This document shows positions 11,477 to 19,639 of a stretch of 24,122 nt of DNA, piece after piece (the first letter of the stretch is position 1; the number at the start of each line of letters is the position of its first letter). The translations under genes and the position numbers were made by a program. The stretch is from a virus, in the IMG/VR virus record IMGVR_UViG_3300017752_000161, positions 1-24,122 of that record, one strand, 5' to 3'. Below the pieces are notes generated by a model. That model made no database searches. It was given only the letters and a program-made list of their open reading frames with translations, and was not told the origin of the DNA.

Positions 11477-12991
11477 ATGGAAACACTTATCTTTGGACCA
11501 CCGGGCACAGGCAAGACGACCAAGTTACTTGGTATAGTTGATGAGGCACTGAGCAATGGCGTTAACCCTAGCCGGATAGGCTTTGTGTCGTTCAGTAAAA
11601 AGGCGGCGACAGAGGCCAAGGACAGGGCTGTGGAGAAATTTGGTATTGACCCCAAGCATCTAACACATTTTAGAACACTGCACTCGCTGGCGTTTCAGTA
11701 TCTTGGTCTTAGCACCAAGGACGTATTGAAAGGTTCAGACTACAACGAACTAGAGCGTTTGATAGGACTACCGTTTTCCTCCCACGCTTCCCTTCGCGTT
11801 GACGATGGGCCTATCTTCACGGGCGGTAAGCAGGGCGACGCTTACCTAAATGTTATTAACCTTGCTCGGGCAAGGTTAATCAGTGTTGAAAAACAGTTTC
11901 ATGAGTCCAATGACTGGCGGTTAAATCTTAGCCAGTTAAAGGTTATCAACAATGCGCTAGCTAGGTACAAGGACGTCCATGACAAGATGGACTTTGTTGA
12001 CATGATCGAGCAGTTCATAGCTGGAAGCGAAGGACCTGATCTTGATCTTTTGATTGTTGACGAAGCACAGGACTTAGTTCCATTGCAGTGGCGTATGGTA
12101 AAAGAGATCCTAGTACCGAGAGCCAAGCGCGTGTATTACGCTGGTGATGATGATCAATGCATCTATTCTTGGATGGGTGTTAGCGTCGAAGAATTTATGA
12201 ACGCATGTGATGATGTGGTGGTTTTAAATAAATCATACAGACTCCCAAGAGAAGTGTATAACGTCGCGCAACATCTTGTAAAACGTATAGGAATTCGCCA
12301 ACAAAAAGTCTGGGCACCCAACGATCATGATGGAAGTGTTGAGTACCATTATGATATCATGGACTTGGATCTACGTACTGGTGAGTGGTTGATACTTGGA
12401 CGAACAAACTTTATCGTTAACAAGCTTGCACAAGACCTCAAAGAGCAGGGCTACCTGTTCTGGCGTGAGGGCACCGGATGGTCCATTTCCCCGAACACAT
12501 TAAAGGCGTTGGAGGTATGGTTACGGCTATGCAGAGGAGAGACATTTACATCCGAGGAAGTAAAAGAGTTTGGCAAGTTTTTGAGAACGGAGAATATAAC
12601 CCGGGCTGGGAAAAAACTTTTGAACAAGTTAGACCCCGAAGAAGTTTATACTCTCGACGACATTATCGAGAAGTGCAATTTACTCGTTACCAAAGAGACA
12701 CACTGGTCGGACGTAATCAAGGTGTCGGAGAAGGAAGTTCTTTACATATCCTCAGTTCGTCGGGGTGGGGAGAGGATACTCGGGGATGCGAAGCCGAGGA
12801 TCCGTCTATCGACGATTCACAAAGCCAAAGGTGGCGAGGCGGATAACGTCGCGCTACTAACCGAAACCAGCAGAGCATGTGCCGAAAGTCCAGATCAGGA
12901 CTCCGAAGTACGTACCTTCTATGTAGGTGCGACGAGGGCACGACACAACCTACACATTATTGAAAGCGGATGGGAAAGATTCAGGATATGA
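11477..12991 (+). CDS. UvrD/Rep-like superfamily 1 helicase
   Basis: 504-residue ATP-dependent 3'-5' type DNA helicase. Motifs in order: Walker A Gly-Pro-Pro-Gly-Thr-Gly-Lys-Thr-Thr at 7-15, motif Ia Phe-Val-Ser-Phe-Ser-Lys-Lys-Ala-Ala, a Thr-Leu-His-Ser-Leu-Ala motif, Walker B Asp-Glu-Ala-Gln-Asp at 195-199, motif III Gly-Asp-Asp-Asp-Gln-Cys-Ile-Tyr-Ser-Trp, motif V Thr-Ile-His-Lys-Ala-Lys-Gly-Gly-Glu and motif VI Val-Gly-Ala-Thr-Arg-Ala-Arg. It is shorter than bacterial UvrD (about 720), with reduced 1B/2B insertions. No ring-type replicative helicase is seen in the window, so this or the SNF2 protein may unwind the fork, or a host enzyme may be used. Confidence 0.92.
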   Translation: METLIFGPPGTGKTTKLLGIVDEALSNGVNPSRIGFVSFSKKAATEAKDRAVEKFGIDPKHLTHFRTLHSLAFQYLGLSTKDVLKGSDYNELERLIGLPFSSHASLRVDDGPIFTGGKQGDAYLNVINLARARLISVEKQFHESNDWRLNLSQLKVINNALARYKDVHDKMDFVDMIEQFIAGSEGPDLDLLIVDEAQDLVPLQWRMVKEILVPRAKRVYYAGDDDQCIYSWMGVSVEEFMNACDDVVVLNKSYRLPREVYNVAQHLVKRIGIRQQKVWAPNDHDGSVEYHYDIMDLDLRTGEWLILGRTNFIVNKLAQDLKEQGYLFWREGTGWSISPNTLKALEVWLRLCRGETFTSEEVKEFGKFLRTENITRAGKKLLNKLDPEEVYTLDDIIEKCNLLVTKETHWSDVIKVSEKEVLYISSVRRGGERILGDAKPRIRLSTIHKAKGGEADNVALLTETSRACAESPDQDSEVRTFYVGATRARHNLHIIESGWERFRI

Positions 12992-13266
12992 AACGAGCAG
13001 AGATACTAGAGACAGCTATTGGTTACGTCACGCAAGACAGGGCGGCGGATCACGGTGATATGGAAGACAACTTTGCTACTATCGCTGCGTACTGGACTAT
13101 ACATTTGGGTCACCCTGTAACCGCCGCTGATGTAGGTGTGATGATGAACCTGTTAAAAGTTGCTCGTATCAAAAGCAATGCAGGTCACATAGACAATTAT
13201 GTAGATGGTAGCGGCTACTTGGCTTGCGCTGGTGAAATTGTATCGAAGCCCGAAAGCAATGCATAA
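12988..13266 (+). CDS. DUF6378-like phage protein
   Basis: 92-residue protein matching my memory of the DUF6378 pattern: Arg-x-x-Asp-His-Gly-Asp-Met-Glu-Asp-Asn-Phe, then Ile-Ala-Ala-Tyr-Trp, Asp-Val-Gly-Val-Met-Met-Asn-Leu-Leu-Lys-Val-Ala-Arg and His-Ile-Asp-Asn-Tyr-Val-Asp-Gly-Ser-Gly-Tyr. The spaced His, Asp and Glu residues resemble helical metal-dependent nucleotide hydrolases, but activity is not established to my knowledge. It is placed between helicase and polymerase and coupled to both (ATGA with the helicase, TAATG with the polymerase). I chose the ATG at 12988 over 12970. Confidence 0.7.
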   Translation: MKRAEILETAIGYVTQDRAADHGDMEDNFATIAAYWTIHLGHPVTAADVGVMMNLLKVARIKSNAGHIDNYVDGSGYLACAGEIVSKPESNA

Positions 13267-15230
13267 TGAGCCATCAGTACAATTTTATAGATCATCCCGA
13301 TCATCGAGAGGAGTATCCGAAGATGAAGGATAAGAACGACGTAGCAGATGCGGAAGAGATGAAAGAATACTCTATCGCTGGTGTTCGAGAAGACTGGTCT
13401 CCGCCTCAGTCATTCCCTGATTTAACGGCGTACTCTCGCATAGCAATTGACTTGGAAACGCGAGACCCGAATCTAATGCGGTTAGGTCCCGGCTGGTGCC
13501 GAGATGACGGATACGTCATTGGCTACGCCGTGGCGGCTGGTGACTTCATAGGCTACTACCCTGTTAGACATGAGGGTGGTGGCAACTTCCCTGAGTCTAA
13601 GGTTGTCAACTGGCTGAAGAAACAGATGGCTACACCCAAGATCGAAAAGGTTATGCACAATGCAATGTATGATCTTGGCTGGATGCGCTGGGCAGGAATC
13701 GAGGTTCAAGGACCGATTATCGACACTATGATAGCCGCCCCACTTCTGAACGAGAATCGTAGGTACTACAACCTAAACTCATTGGCTGGCGAATATCTTG
13801 GCGAGTACAAAAACGAGCGGCTGTTGAAACAGGCAGCGGACTACTTCGGCGTCAATCCTAAGTCAGAGATGTGGAAGATGCCTTGTAACTTTGTCGGTCC
13901 GTATGCCGAGCAGGATGCAGCGGTAACCTTGAAGCTTTGGGACAGGCTACGTCAAGACATGGTAGCTGATAAGGTCACTGGAATCTTCGACCTTGAATCT
14001 GGGTTACTTCGTCCCCTGTTAGACATGCGTACCAACGGTGTGCGTGTTGATGTGGACAAAGCGCAAGTCGCCCGTAAGGAATTAAAGAAACGCGAGACTC
14101 AGCTACTTGAGGAAATTAAAGGGGAAACAGGGCACTACATTGAGCCGTGGGTCGCCACATCTATAGCAAAGGCGTTCGATTCCGTTGGGTTGCCGTACAA
14201 TAGGACAGAGGGCACGAATGCGCCTTCCTTTACAAAACAGTTTCTTTCTAACCACCATCACCCACTGGCGGCAAAGATAGTAAAGCTTCGTGAATTTAAC
14301 AAAGCCAACACAACATTTATTGAAACCATTCTTGAGCATTCGCATAAGGGTCGTATCCATTGTGAATTTAATCCTCTTCGTTCAGATGATGGCGGTACTG
14401 TGACGGGTCGTTTTTCATCGAGCAACCCGAACCTGCAACAGATCCCTGCCCGTGATCCAGAATTAAAGGCTATGATCCGTGGGTTGTTTATACCAGAGGA
14501 AGGTTGCAAGTGGGGGTCGTTTGACTACGCCTCACAGGAGCCTCGCTGGCTGGCACATTACTGCGCCAGTATAAAGAATCCGCATCCAGCAATCAACGAG
14601 GTTGTTGAACTGTACAAGAACGATGATGCAGACTTTCACCAGATGGTAGCAGATCTTGCAGGCATTACTCGTAAGGAAGCCAAGACTGTTAACCTTGGTA
14701 TCATGTACGGCATGGGCAGGAAGAAACTTGCTGGTGTCATGGACATAACCGAGGAAGAAGCAAAGGTACTACTTGCCAACTACCATGAGAAGGTTCCGTT
14801 CGTTAAGGGCATTGCTGACATGGCTGCGAAACAAGCAGAGAAGTTCGGTCACATCCGCACTATGCTTGGTCGCAAGTGCCGCTTTGATCTATGGGAACCT
14901 AAGTCATATGGATACACCAAGCCACTGCCACTAGAAGCGGCGGCAAAGGAATACGGTGGTGTGGGCAGGATTCGCCCAGCCTTTACATACAAGGCGTTGA
15001 ACAAGCTGATCCAAGGTTCGAGTGCTGACCAGACAAAGAAGGCGATGGTCGATTGCTACGCCGAGGGACTGCTACCGATGCTAACAGTGCATGATGAACT
15101 GTGTTTCAATGTCGAAGATCCGGGGCAAGCCGAACGGATTGTCGAGATCATGGAGACATGTGTCCCTGATCTGAAGGTTCCGTTCAAGGTCGATGCAGAA
15201 ATGGGCGACAACTGGGGTGAGGTCGGATAA
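13266..15230 (+). CDS. Family A DNA polymerase with 3'-5' exonuclease
   Basis: 654-residue replicative polymerase. The proofreading domain is intact: Exo I Asp-Leu-Glu (D62, E64), Exo II Asn-Ala-Met-Tyr-Asp (D136) and Exo III Tyr-x-x-x-Asp (Y213, D217). There is no 5'-3' exonuclease domain. The polymerase domain has motif A in Gly-Ser-Phe-Asp-Tyr-Ala-Ser-Gln-Glu, motif B Arg469-x3-Lys473-x3-Leu477-x3-Tyr481, and motif C Val-His-Asp-Glu at 608-611. Leu477 takes the place of E. coli Pol I Phe762. Start: 13266 overlaps the upstream stop (TAATG). An ATG at 13323 with AGAGGAG nine bases upstream is a good alternative that removes 19 residues outside any motif. It is the last gene of the rightward block. 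Confidence 0.95.
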   Translation: MSHQYNFIDHPDHREEYPKMKDKNDVADAEEMKEYSIAGVREDWSPPQSFPDLTAYSRIAIDLETRDPNLMRLGPGWCRDDGYVIGYAVAAGDFIGYYPVRHEGGGNFPESKVVNWLKKQMATPKIEKVMHNAMYDLGWMRWAGIEVQGPIIDTMIAAPLLNENRRYYNLNSLAGEYLGEYKNERLLKQAADYFGVNPKSEMWKMPCNFVGPYAEQDAAVTLKLWDRLRQDMVADKVTGIFDLESGLLRPLLDMRTNGVRVDVDKAQVARKELKKRETQLLEEIKGETGHYIEPWVATSIAKAFDSVGLPYNRTEGTNAPSFTKQFLSNHHHPLAAKIVKLREFNKANTTFIETILEHSHKGRIHCEFNPLRSDDGGTVTGRFSSSNPNLQQIPARDPELKAMIRGLFIPEEGCKWGSFDYASQEPRWLAHYCASIKNPHPAINEVVELYKNDDADFHQMVADLAGITRKEAKTVNLGIMYGMGRKKLAGVMDITEEEAKVLLANYHEKVPFVKGIADMAAKQAEKFGHIRTMLGRKCRFDLWEPKSYGYTKPLPLEAAAKEYGGVGRIRPAFTYKALNKLIQGSSADQTKKAMVDCYAEGLLPMLTVHDELCFNVEDPGQAERIVEIMETCVPDLKVPFKVDAEMGDNWGEVG

Positions 15231-15264
15231 AACTTCGTCTCTCGTCGAGGTGAAGGTACTACCA

Positions 15265-15292
15265 CACGTCGAGTCTAAACGAACTCGACGTG
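15265..15292. terminator. Bidirectional hairpin between converging genes
   Basis: CACGTCGAGT at 15265-15274 pairs perfectly with ACTCGACGTG at 15283-15292 around an 8-base loop. It lies between the ends of the rightward polymerase gene and the leftward lysozyme gene, where a shared terminator is expected. An AT-rich stretch (TATTATTATTTAAT) follows on the + strand, but there is no long T run. A weaker CTCG/CGAG pairing lies just upstream near 15241. Confidence 0.7.
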
Positions 15293-15316
15293 AGGCCGTA
15301 TTATTATTTAATGATT

Positions 15317-15766
15317 TCAGTCGGTTGCAAGTGCCCGCATACGGTTGACCAAACGCCTTGCGCGGTTAGTTACCTGCGTGTACCACCTCGAATCGACCAT
15401 TTCCTCGCTTGCGCGTTTGAAGTCGCGGGCATCGACTGCCGCTTTCATGCCTTTGAACTTAGACAGGCGGGGTCTACCCATATTGAACATCATGTTCGCA
15501 ATGATATGCTGGCACTCTTCTGACAGATCATCGAAGTCGTCGTACAAAACTTTGCACTCGTCAATCGTGATCGCCATGTCAAGCTTGAATAGCTGGTTGA
15601 CACGATCTTGCTCGACCACTGTACCCACGGGTTTGCCATACTCTGGCTCGCCTTCGAGGATCAGATGGCCAATGCCCGTTGTTTCCAGACCTAGATGGTC
15701 TAAATAAATTTCGTACTTACAGCCTTCGTCTTCGGCTATCTCTTTACGTAATACATCTATGTTCAT
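15317..15766 (-). CDS. T4-type lysozyme (glycoside hydrolase family 24)
   Basis: 149-residue endolysin that hydrolyses the beta-1,4 bond between N-acetylmuramic acid and N-acetylglucosamine at lysis. The catalytic triad spacing equals that of T4 lysozyme: Asp-Glu-Gly with E14, Leu-Asp-His with D23, and Thr29 in Glu-Thr-Thr-Gly-Ile-Gly-His (E11, D20 and T26 in T4). The C-terminal lobe has the Met-Met-Phe-Asn-Met-Gly-Arg-Pro-Arg-Leu and Trp-Tyr-Thr-Gln-Val-x-Asn-Arg-Ala motifs. There is no signal peptide or signal-anchor segment, so a holin is needed, but none is adjacent. AGAGGA precedes the ATG. It is the last gene of the leftward late unit and is coupled to the 1286-residue gene by a TAATG overlap. 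Confidence 0.94.
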   Translation of the reverse strand: MNIDVLRKEIAEDEGCKYEIYLDHLGLETTGIGHLILEGEPEYGKPVGTVVEQDRVNQLFKLDMAITIDECKVLYDDFDDLSEECQHIIANMMFNMGRPRLSKFKGMKAAVDARDFKRASEEMVDSRWYTQVTNRARRLVNRMRALATD

Positions 15767-18700
15767 TATGGATTCCTCTGAGCAATCACTAGATTCTTTA
15801 ATATATCAAGCGGGTTGCCACCACCAAGAAGTGCAGGGTTTGTTCTTGCGGCTGCACTTGACTGGCCTGATGCCGCAGGTAAAGTTCCGAGGTTCGAGGT
15901 CGCACTTGCTGGAGCCTGTGATACAGGTGCTACGACTGGTGCTGTTGTGTCAACGTCCACGACTGGTGCCTCTTGAACCTTTGACTCTGGAACTGGTTCC
16001 CCAAGTCTGCGCTTGCGAAACTCTCTCCTAACTTTTCTAAGGTCGGACATAGGTAGTCTATTGTCGTTGGTTCTTGCCACCTTTTTTATTTCATCGCTTA
16101 TACTCATTGGCACGAATCGACCTCGCATCAAATCTGACACGTTTGCTATCTTATACTTTTTTAAGGCTCTTCTAATATCTGAGCTTGAAAGACCTAATCT
16201 ACGCATGTCCAGCACTGTTTGGTACATCTTGTTCTGAACTCTAAACAAAGCTTCGTTTGCGTTCGTAAATGTTTCGATGGCTTCTTCGTCTGTTAATTCA
16301 CCCTGAGTTCTCGCCGCTGAATTAAAAATACCTCTAGCACTTCTTTGCTTACCGCTGTAGTCGTAAGATGAATACATTACGATGTTGTCCGGCTTAACCT
16401 CTACCTCTGTAATACCAGTTAGTGCTCTTGTTAATTCGCCTGCGGCAGTTCTTTCATTACCTGCGGAATCAACCTCTTGATTGGTAATGCCTCGCCAAAA
16501 CCGACCTAATTCAATCCCGGGCATTTGAGTAGATTTAATTTGTGATTTAACCTGAATGGGACTGACACCGGGGTTAAATGCATCAAGGATATGAGTGAGA
16601 CTTTTTGCCGCTTTAGTTCCTGCTGTATCAACATCACGAAAAACTCTAGCGCCAGTTTCTGTTTTTCCACCTCTAACGGTTGTGTCTAAAAGTTTTTCAG
16701 CAATGATAGACTCGGACAAAAATGGGCTGGCAAGTTCAGAAATAGCTTCACTTACCGCATTATAGGCTATGGCGCTGGTATCCTTACCTATGTCCTGACC
16801 ATCTTTAACAGCGTTAAAGATTCCCTGAATAGGTTTTTGAAGATAGTCATAAGGGTTAGTGTAGCTATAGTCTACATAACCTGTGATATTTCCTTTTTCA
16901 TCAACACTCGTCGGTATAATTCTTCCGTTGCGAGACCACGGCGGGGCGCTTCTACGAACGGCGTCAATTTGTTCTTGAGTGACTCCAGCCAAAGTCATAG
17001 CCATGCTTTGTATGGCGGCAGGCGCAACGATTGTTGTTGCGGTTAGCCCAGTAAGTCGGCGCATGCCTATCTCTCTCAGTTGAGGAGTATCACTTGCTAT
17101 TTCGTCTAGTGCTTGTTTTAGTGTGTTTGCACTCGTCCTCATAATTTCAGCAGGAAAGGCAATGAAGTTTCCAAGTGGTAGCTTACGCATACCTTTAACA
17201 AACTGAGGAACTCTTTCGTAGTTGGGCACTGTGTTCTTTACAATATCCGCCGCATACTCATCTAAGTTTTTGCCTAGTGCTTGTTCCGCCGCCTCTCTAC
17301 TGCCAAACGCGGAAAGTAATTTTCCTTGCTCAAACTCAAAGTTATATATTTTCCAAATGTCGTCACCGCCTTGATAAGCTTCTCGTGCTTTTCCAGACGC
17401 TATTTTTATTAAACGACCCGGTGTGGACTTAGCCCACTTGCTATCCATATTGCCTACGCGAACACCAGCAACTACTTCGTCTCCCTCTCTAGTAACGCCA
17501 AATCCCTCGCGCATCAATCGATCAATTTCTTTAACCTGCGCTTGATTACCAACCACACCAAGACGTTGTAGCTTGTTGTAATATTCTACACGATCAGGAC
17601 GCTTGTTGATGTTTCCTAAAACTGTGCGAGCGGATTCAAGAAGATTGCCGCCTCTTCCAATGTTTCCTTGCGCAGCCGCAAACAATGACGCAGAGGTTAC
17701 GTTCCTAATTTGTGTGATTGGAGAAAGAACAGTTTTTGCAAACTGTGTTGCACCTTTGGCTTTTAAAAAGCCCGAGTATGCAGTCTTTGCAAGATTGCCC
17801 ATAGTTCCGATATCATCTATAACAAAACGAGTTAAATCCTTAAACATATTGCGGGATACAACGGTGTCCATTGCAGCACCCCACTGCTCGCCATCAAGAA
17901 CTTCATACGCTTGCTTGGCCTGTGGGCTTAAAGAATTGTATGCCTCTTTGGTAAGTATATCACCCTGATTTTTTGCCGAGTTAGCAATGAACCCAAGAAA
18001 ATCATCCGTCGCCTTAAACTCTGCAAGGTCGCCAACAGTAGATATGAAAGCCTCTTGAGGGTCCTTAACCTCGCCAAGTAGCCGCCTAATGGTTTCGTTG
18101 TTTACGCTTTTAGCGCGAAACATACCCGTCTTTATCTTATCAACAGCTACACGACTGACTCCAGTAAGCGGGGCTAACGAAGATTTTTTCTTTGCTGAAG
18201 TTTCTAAGAACGCTTCCGTTAAATCTATCGCCGCATTCTCTGTCACCTTTTCAGATTTACCAACACCAGAGAAAATGTTTTCAGGGATAGGGGTGTCTTC
18301 CCCATAAACTCTTGCCCAGAAAGATCTAAAAGCGTCGGGGCTTTCTTGGAACATTTTTATCGTATCTTCTTTGGCTTGAGCAAACTCGTCTGTTTGTTTA
18401 TACCCAGCGTCTTCAAACAGCTTGTATTTTCTGCGAAGATAAGAACCTATGTTGCCTTTGATATCTTCAACTAATTCTTCGGATCCTTCTTTGGTCAAAA
18501 AATTAGAATTAATAACTTTGTCAGACAGGTCATCCACCTGCTGGCGCATTGCTTTTGCACTACCTAAAACAAAATCAGGTAAAGCTTCTTCACCCACTTC
18601 ACCAGTTAGGTATGAGAATAAGTTGTTATTTAGTCCAGCACGATCTAGTGACGAGCCGTTTACCATAACTTCCTCTACACCTTTGTATGCTTTGTCCAGA

Positions 18701-19626
18701 TCTTCTGTAAGTTGCTTTAGAGTTGTTGCCGCTTGAGTTACTTCAGCTTCTATGTTCCCTTGTATCGCCGCCCTTGATTCAAAAACAGGCTGACTGAGGT
18801 TACCTCTGGAACGGAACACAGACAAAACTGCGTCGTAGTTATCAGGGCCAAGAAGAGAACCTATAGTTTTTTCTGATGCAGTGGACAACGCGGTGCCCGC
18901 ATCTAATGCGGCACGAGCAATGGGTGCTGCGGCTGGCTTGGCCACGACACCTAGTCCTCTTAGGACGGGTTCTAAAAGTGCAGTTGCTCCAGCCGCCTCG
19001 AATCCAAGTTTAACTTTGTTGCCTATGCTGGCTAATGCGGCTTCTCTGCCTTCTAAACCAATTAGGTCGGTGGTTTCTGTTGGGCCTCCGCCAAAGAAGT
19101 CACCTATTGTTGTTGTTCCATTAGTGGCTACTACCGCATCGGTGACACCAGCGGCACCCATTTGTGACAGTCCACGAATAATTTTCGGGGCGTTCGACAA
19201 CATTCTGGCTTTACTAACAAGGCTCGCCGCCCCAAGACCGGGGATTGCAAACTGTGTTATAACTTCGGCTATCTCGCCTGCGGCACCCTCTGGGTCTATA
19301 CCTGCGGCGGCTCGTATGGATTCAAAGGTATCCGTAACGTCTTGGGTGTAGTTCGTGTCCAAGGCTACATCAATAGCTGAAGCACCTAGCTCGCCAATGC
19401 CCTGTGGAATTGCAAGCAATCCAGAGGCAATGCCTTCTCTAATTTCCTGAAAGGTGCCCTCATTCTCCGGTTCAGGTTCCTGAACAGGAGCCTCTGGTTG
19501 AGGTTGCGCTTCTTCTTTAGGGCTAGGCTGAGACGACAAAAAAGAAACAATTTTATCTTTTGCCTGCTCTGTCGTGAGACCCTCGGGCAAATCGTAAGTT
19601 TTACCCTGATACTCATACAAAGGCAT
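15766..19626 (-). CDS. Very large internal virion/ejection protein
   Basis: 1286-residue protein, probably carried in the virion and ejected with DNA. It opens Met-Pro-Leu-Tyr-Glu-Tyr-Gln-Gly-Lys-Thr-Tyr-Asp-Leu-Pro-Glu-Gly, an N-terminal tag shared by many marine phage structural proteins. A Pro/Glu/Gln-rich linker follows, then Gly/Ala-rich hydrophobic segments (about residues 65-190, with several Gly-Ala-Ala stretches that could enter membranes), then long helical regions. Near residue 640 a Leu-Ser-Pro-Ile-Thr-Gln-Ile-Arg-Asn-Val-Thr-Ser-Ala segment recalls large polyvalent-protein-associated domains seen in phage internal proteins. I see no clear transglycosylase active site. The tail is basic, then Pro/Val/Ala-rich. 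It stands between lysozyme and another long helical protein, as in podovirus internal-core clusters. Confidence 0.7.
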   Translation of the reverse strand: MPLYEYQGKTYDLPEGLTTEQAKDKIVSFLSSQPSPKEEAQPQPEAPVQEPEPENEGTFQEIREGIASGLLAIPQGIGELGASAIDVALDTNYTQDVTDTFESIRAAAGIDPEGAAGEIAEVITQFAIPGLGAASLVSKARMLSNAPKIIRGLSQMGAAGVTDAVVATNGTTTIGDFFGGGPTETTDLIGLEGREAALASIGNKVKLGFEAAGATALLEPVLRGLGVVAKPAAAPIARAALDAGTALSTASEKTIGSLLGPDNYDAVLSVFRSRGNLSQPVFESRAAIQGNIEAEVTQAATTLKQLTEDLDKAYKGVEEVMVNGSSLDRAGLNNNLFSYLTGEVGEEALPDFVLGSAKAMRQQVDDLSDKVINSNFLTKEGSEELVEDIKGNIGSYLRRKYKLFEDAGYKQTDEFAQAKEDTIKMFQESPDAFRSFWARVYGEDTPIPENIFSGVGKSEKVTENAAIDLTEAFLETSAKKKSSLAPLTGVSRVAVDKIKTGMFRAKSVNNETIRRLLGEVKDPQEAFISTVGDLAEFKATDDFLGFIANSAKNQGDILTKEAYNSLSPQAKQAYEVLDGEQWGAAMDTVVSRNMFKDLTRFVIDDIGTMGNLAKTAYSGFLKAKGATQFAKTVLSPITQIRNVTSASLFAAAQGNIGRGGNLLESARTVLGNINKRPDRVEYYNKLQRLGVVGNQAQVKEIDRLMREGFGVTREGDEVVAGVRVGNMDSKWAKSTPGRLIKIASGKAREAYQGGDDIWKIYNFEFEQGKLLSAFGSREAAEQALGKNLDEYAADIVKNTVPNYERVPQFVKGMRKLPLGNFIAFPAEIMRTSANTLKQALDEIASDTPQLREIGMRRLTGLTATTIVAPAAIQSMAMTLAGVTQEQIDAVRRSAPPWSRNGRIIPTSVDEKGNITGYVDYSYTNPYDYLQKPIQGIFNAVKDGQDIGKDTSAIAYNAVSEAISELASPFLSESIIAEKLLDTTVRGGKTETGARVFRDVDTAGTKAAKSLTHILDAFNPGVSPIQVKSQIKSTQMPGIELGRFWRGITNQEVDSAGNERTAAGELTRALTGITEVEVKPDNIVMYSSYDYSGKQRSARGIFNSAARTQGELTDEEAIETFTNANEALFRVQNKMYQTVLDMRRLGLSSSDIRRALKKYKIANVSDLMRGRFVPMSISDEIKKVARTNDNRLPMSDLRKVRREFRKRRLGEPVPESKVQEAPVVDVDTTAPVVAPVSQAPASATSNLGTLPAASGQSSAAARTNPALLGGGNPLDILKNLVIAQRNP

Positions 19627-19639
19627 ATCGCTACCTACT

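Noticed and set aside
11371-11655. Leftward 94-codon frame across the zinc-ribbon/helicase junction
   Set aside because: It is antisense to two well-supported genes and has no ribosome site or domain.
12478-12846. Second-frame 122-codon frame inside the UvrD-like helicase gene
   Set aside because: It lies wholly within a gene whose motifs are intact in the other frame, with no ribosome site.
18881-19351. Rightward 156-codon Ala/Pro-rich frame
   Set aside because: It is a shadow of the 1286-residue leftward gene. Gly/Ala-rich coding sequence commonly leaves long open antisense frames.
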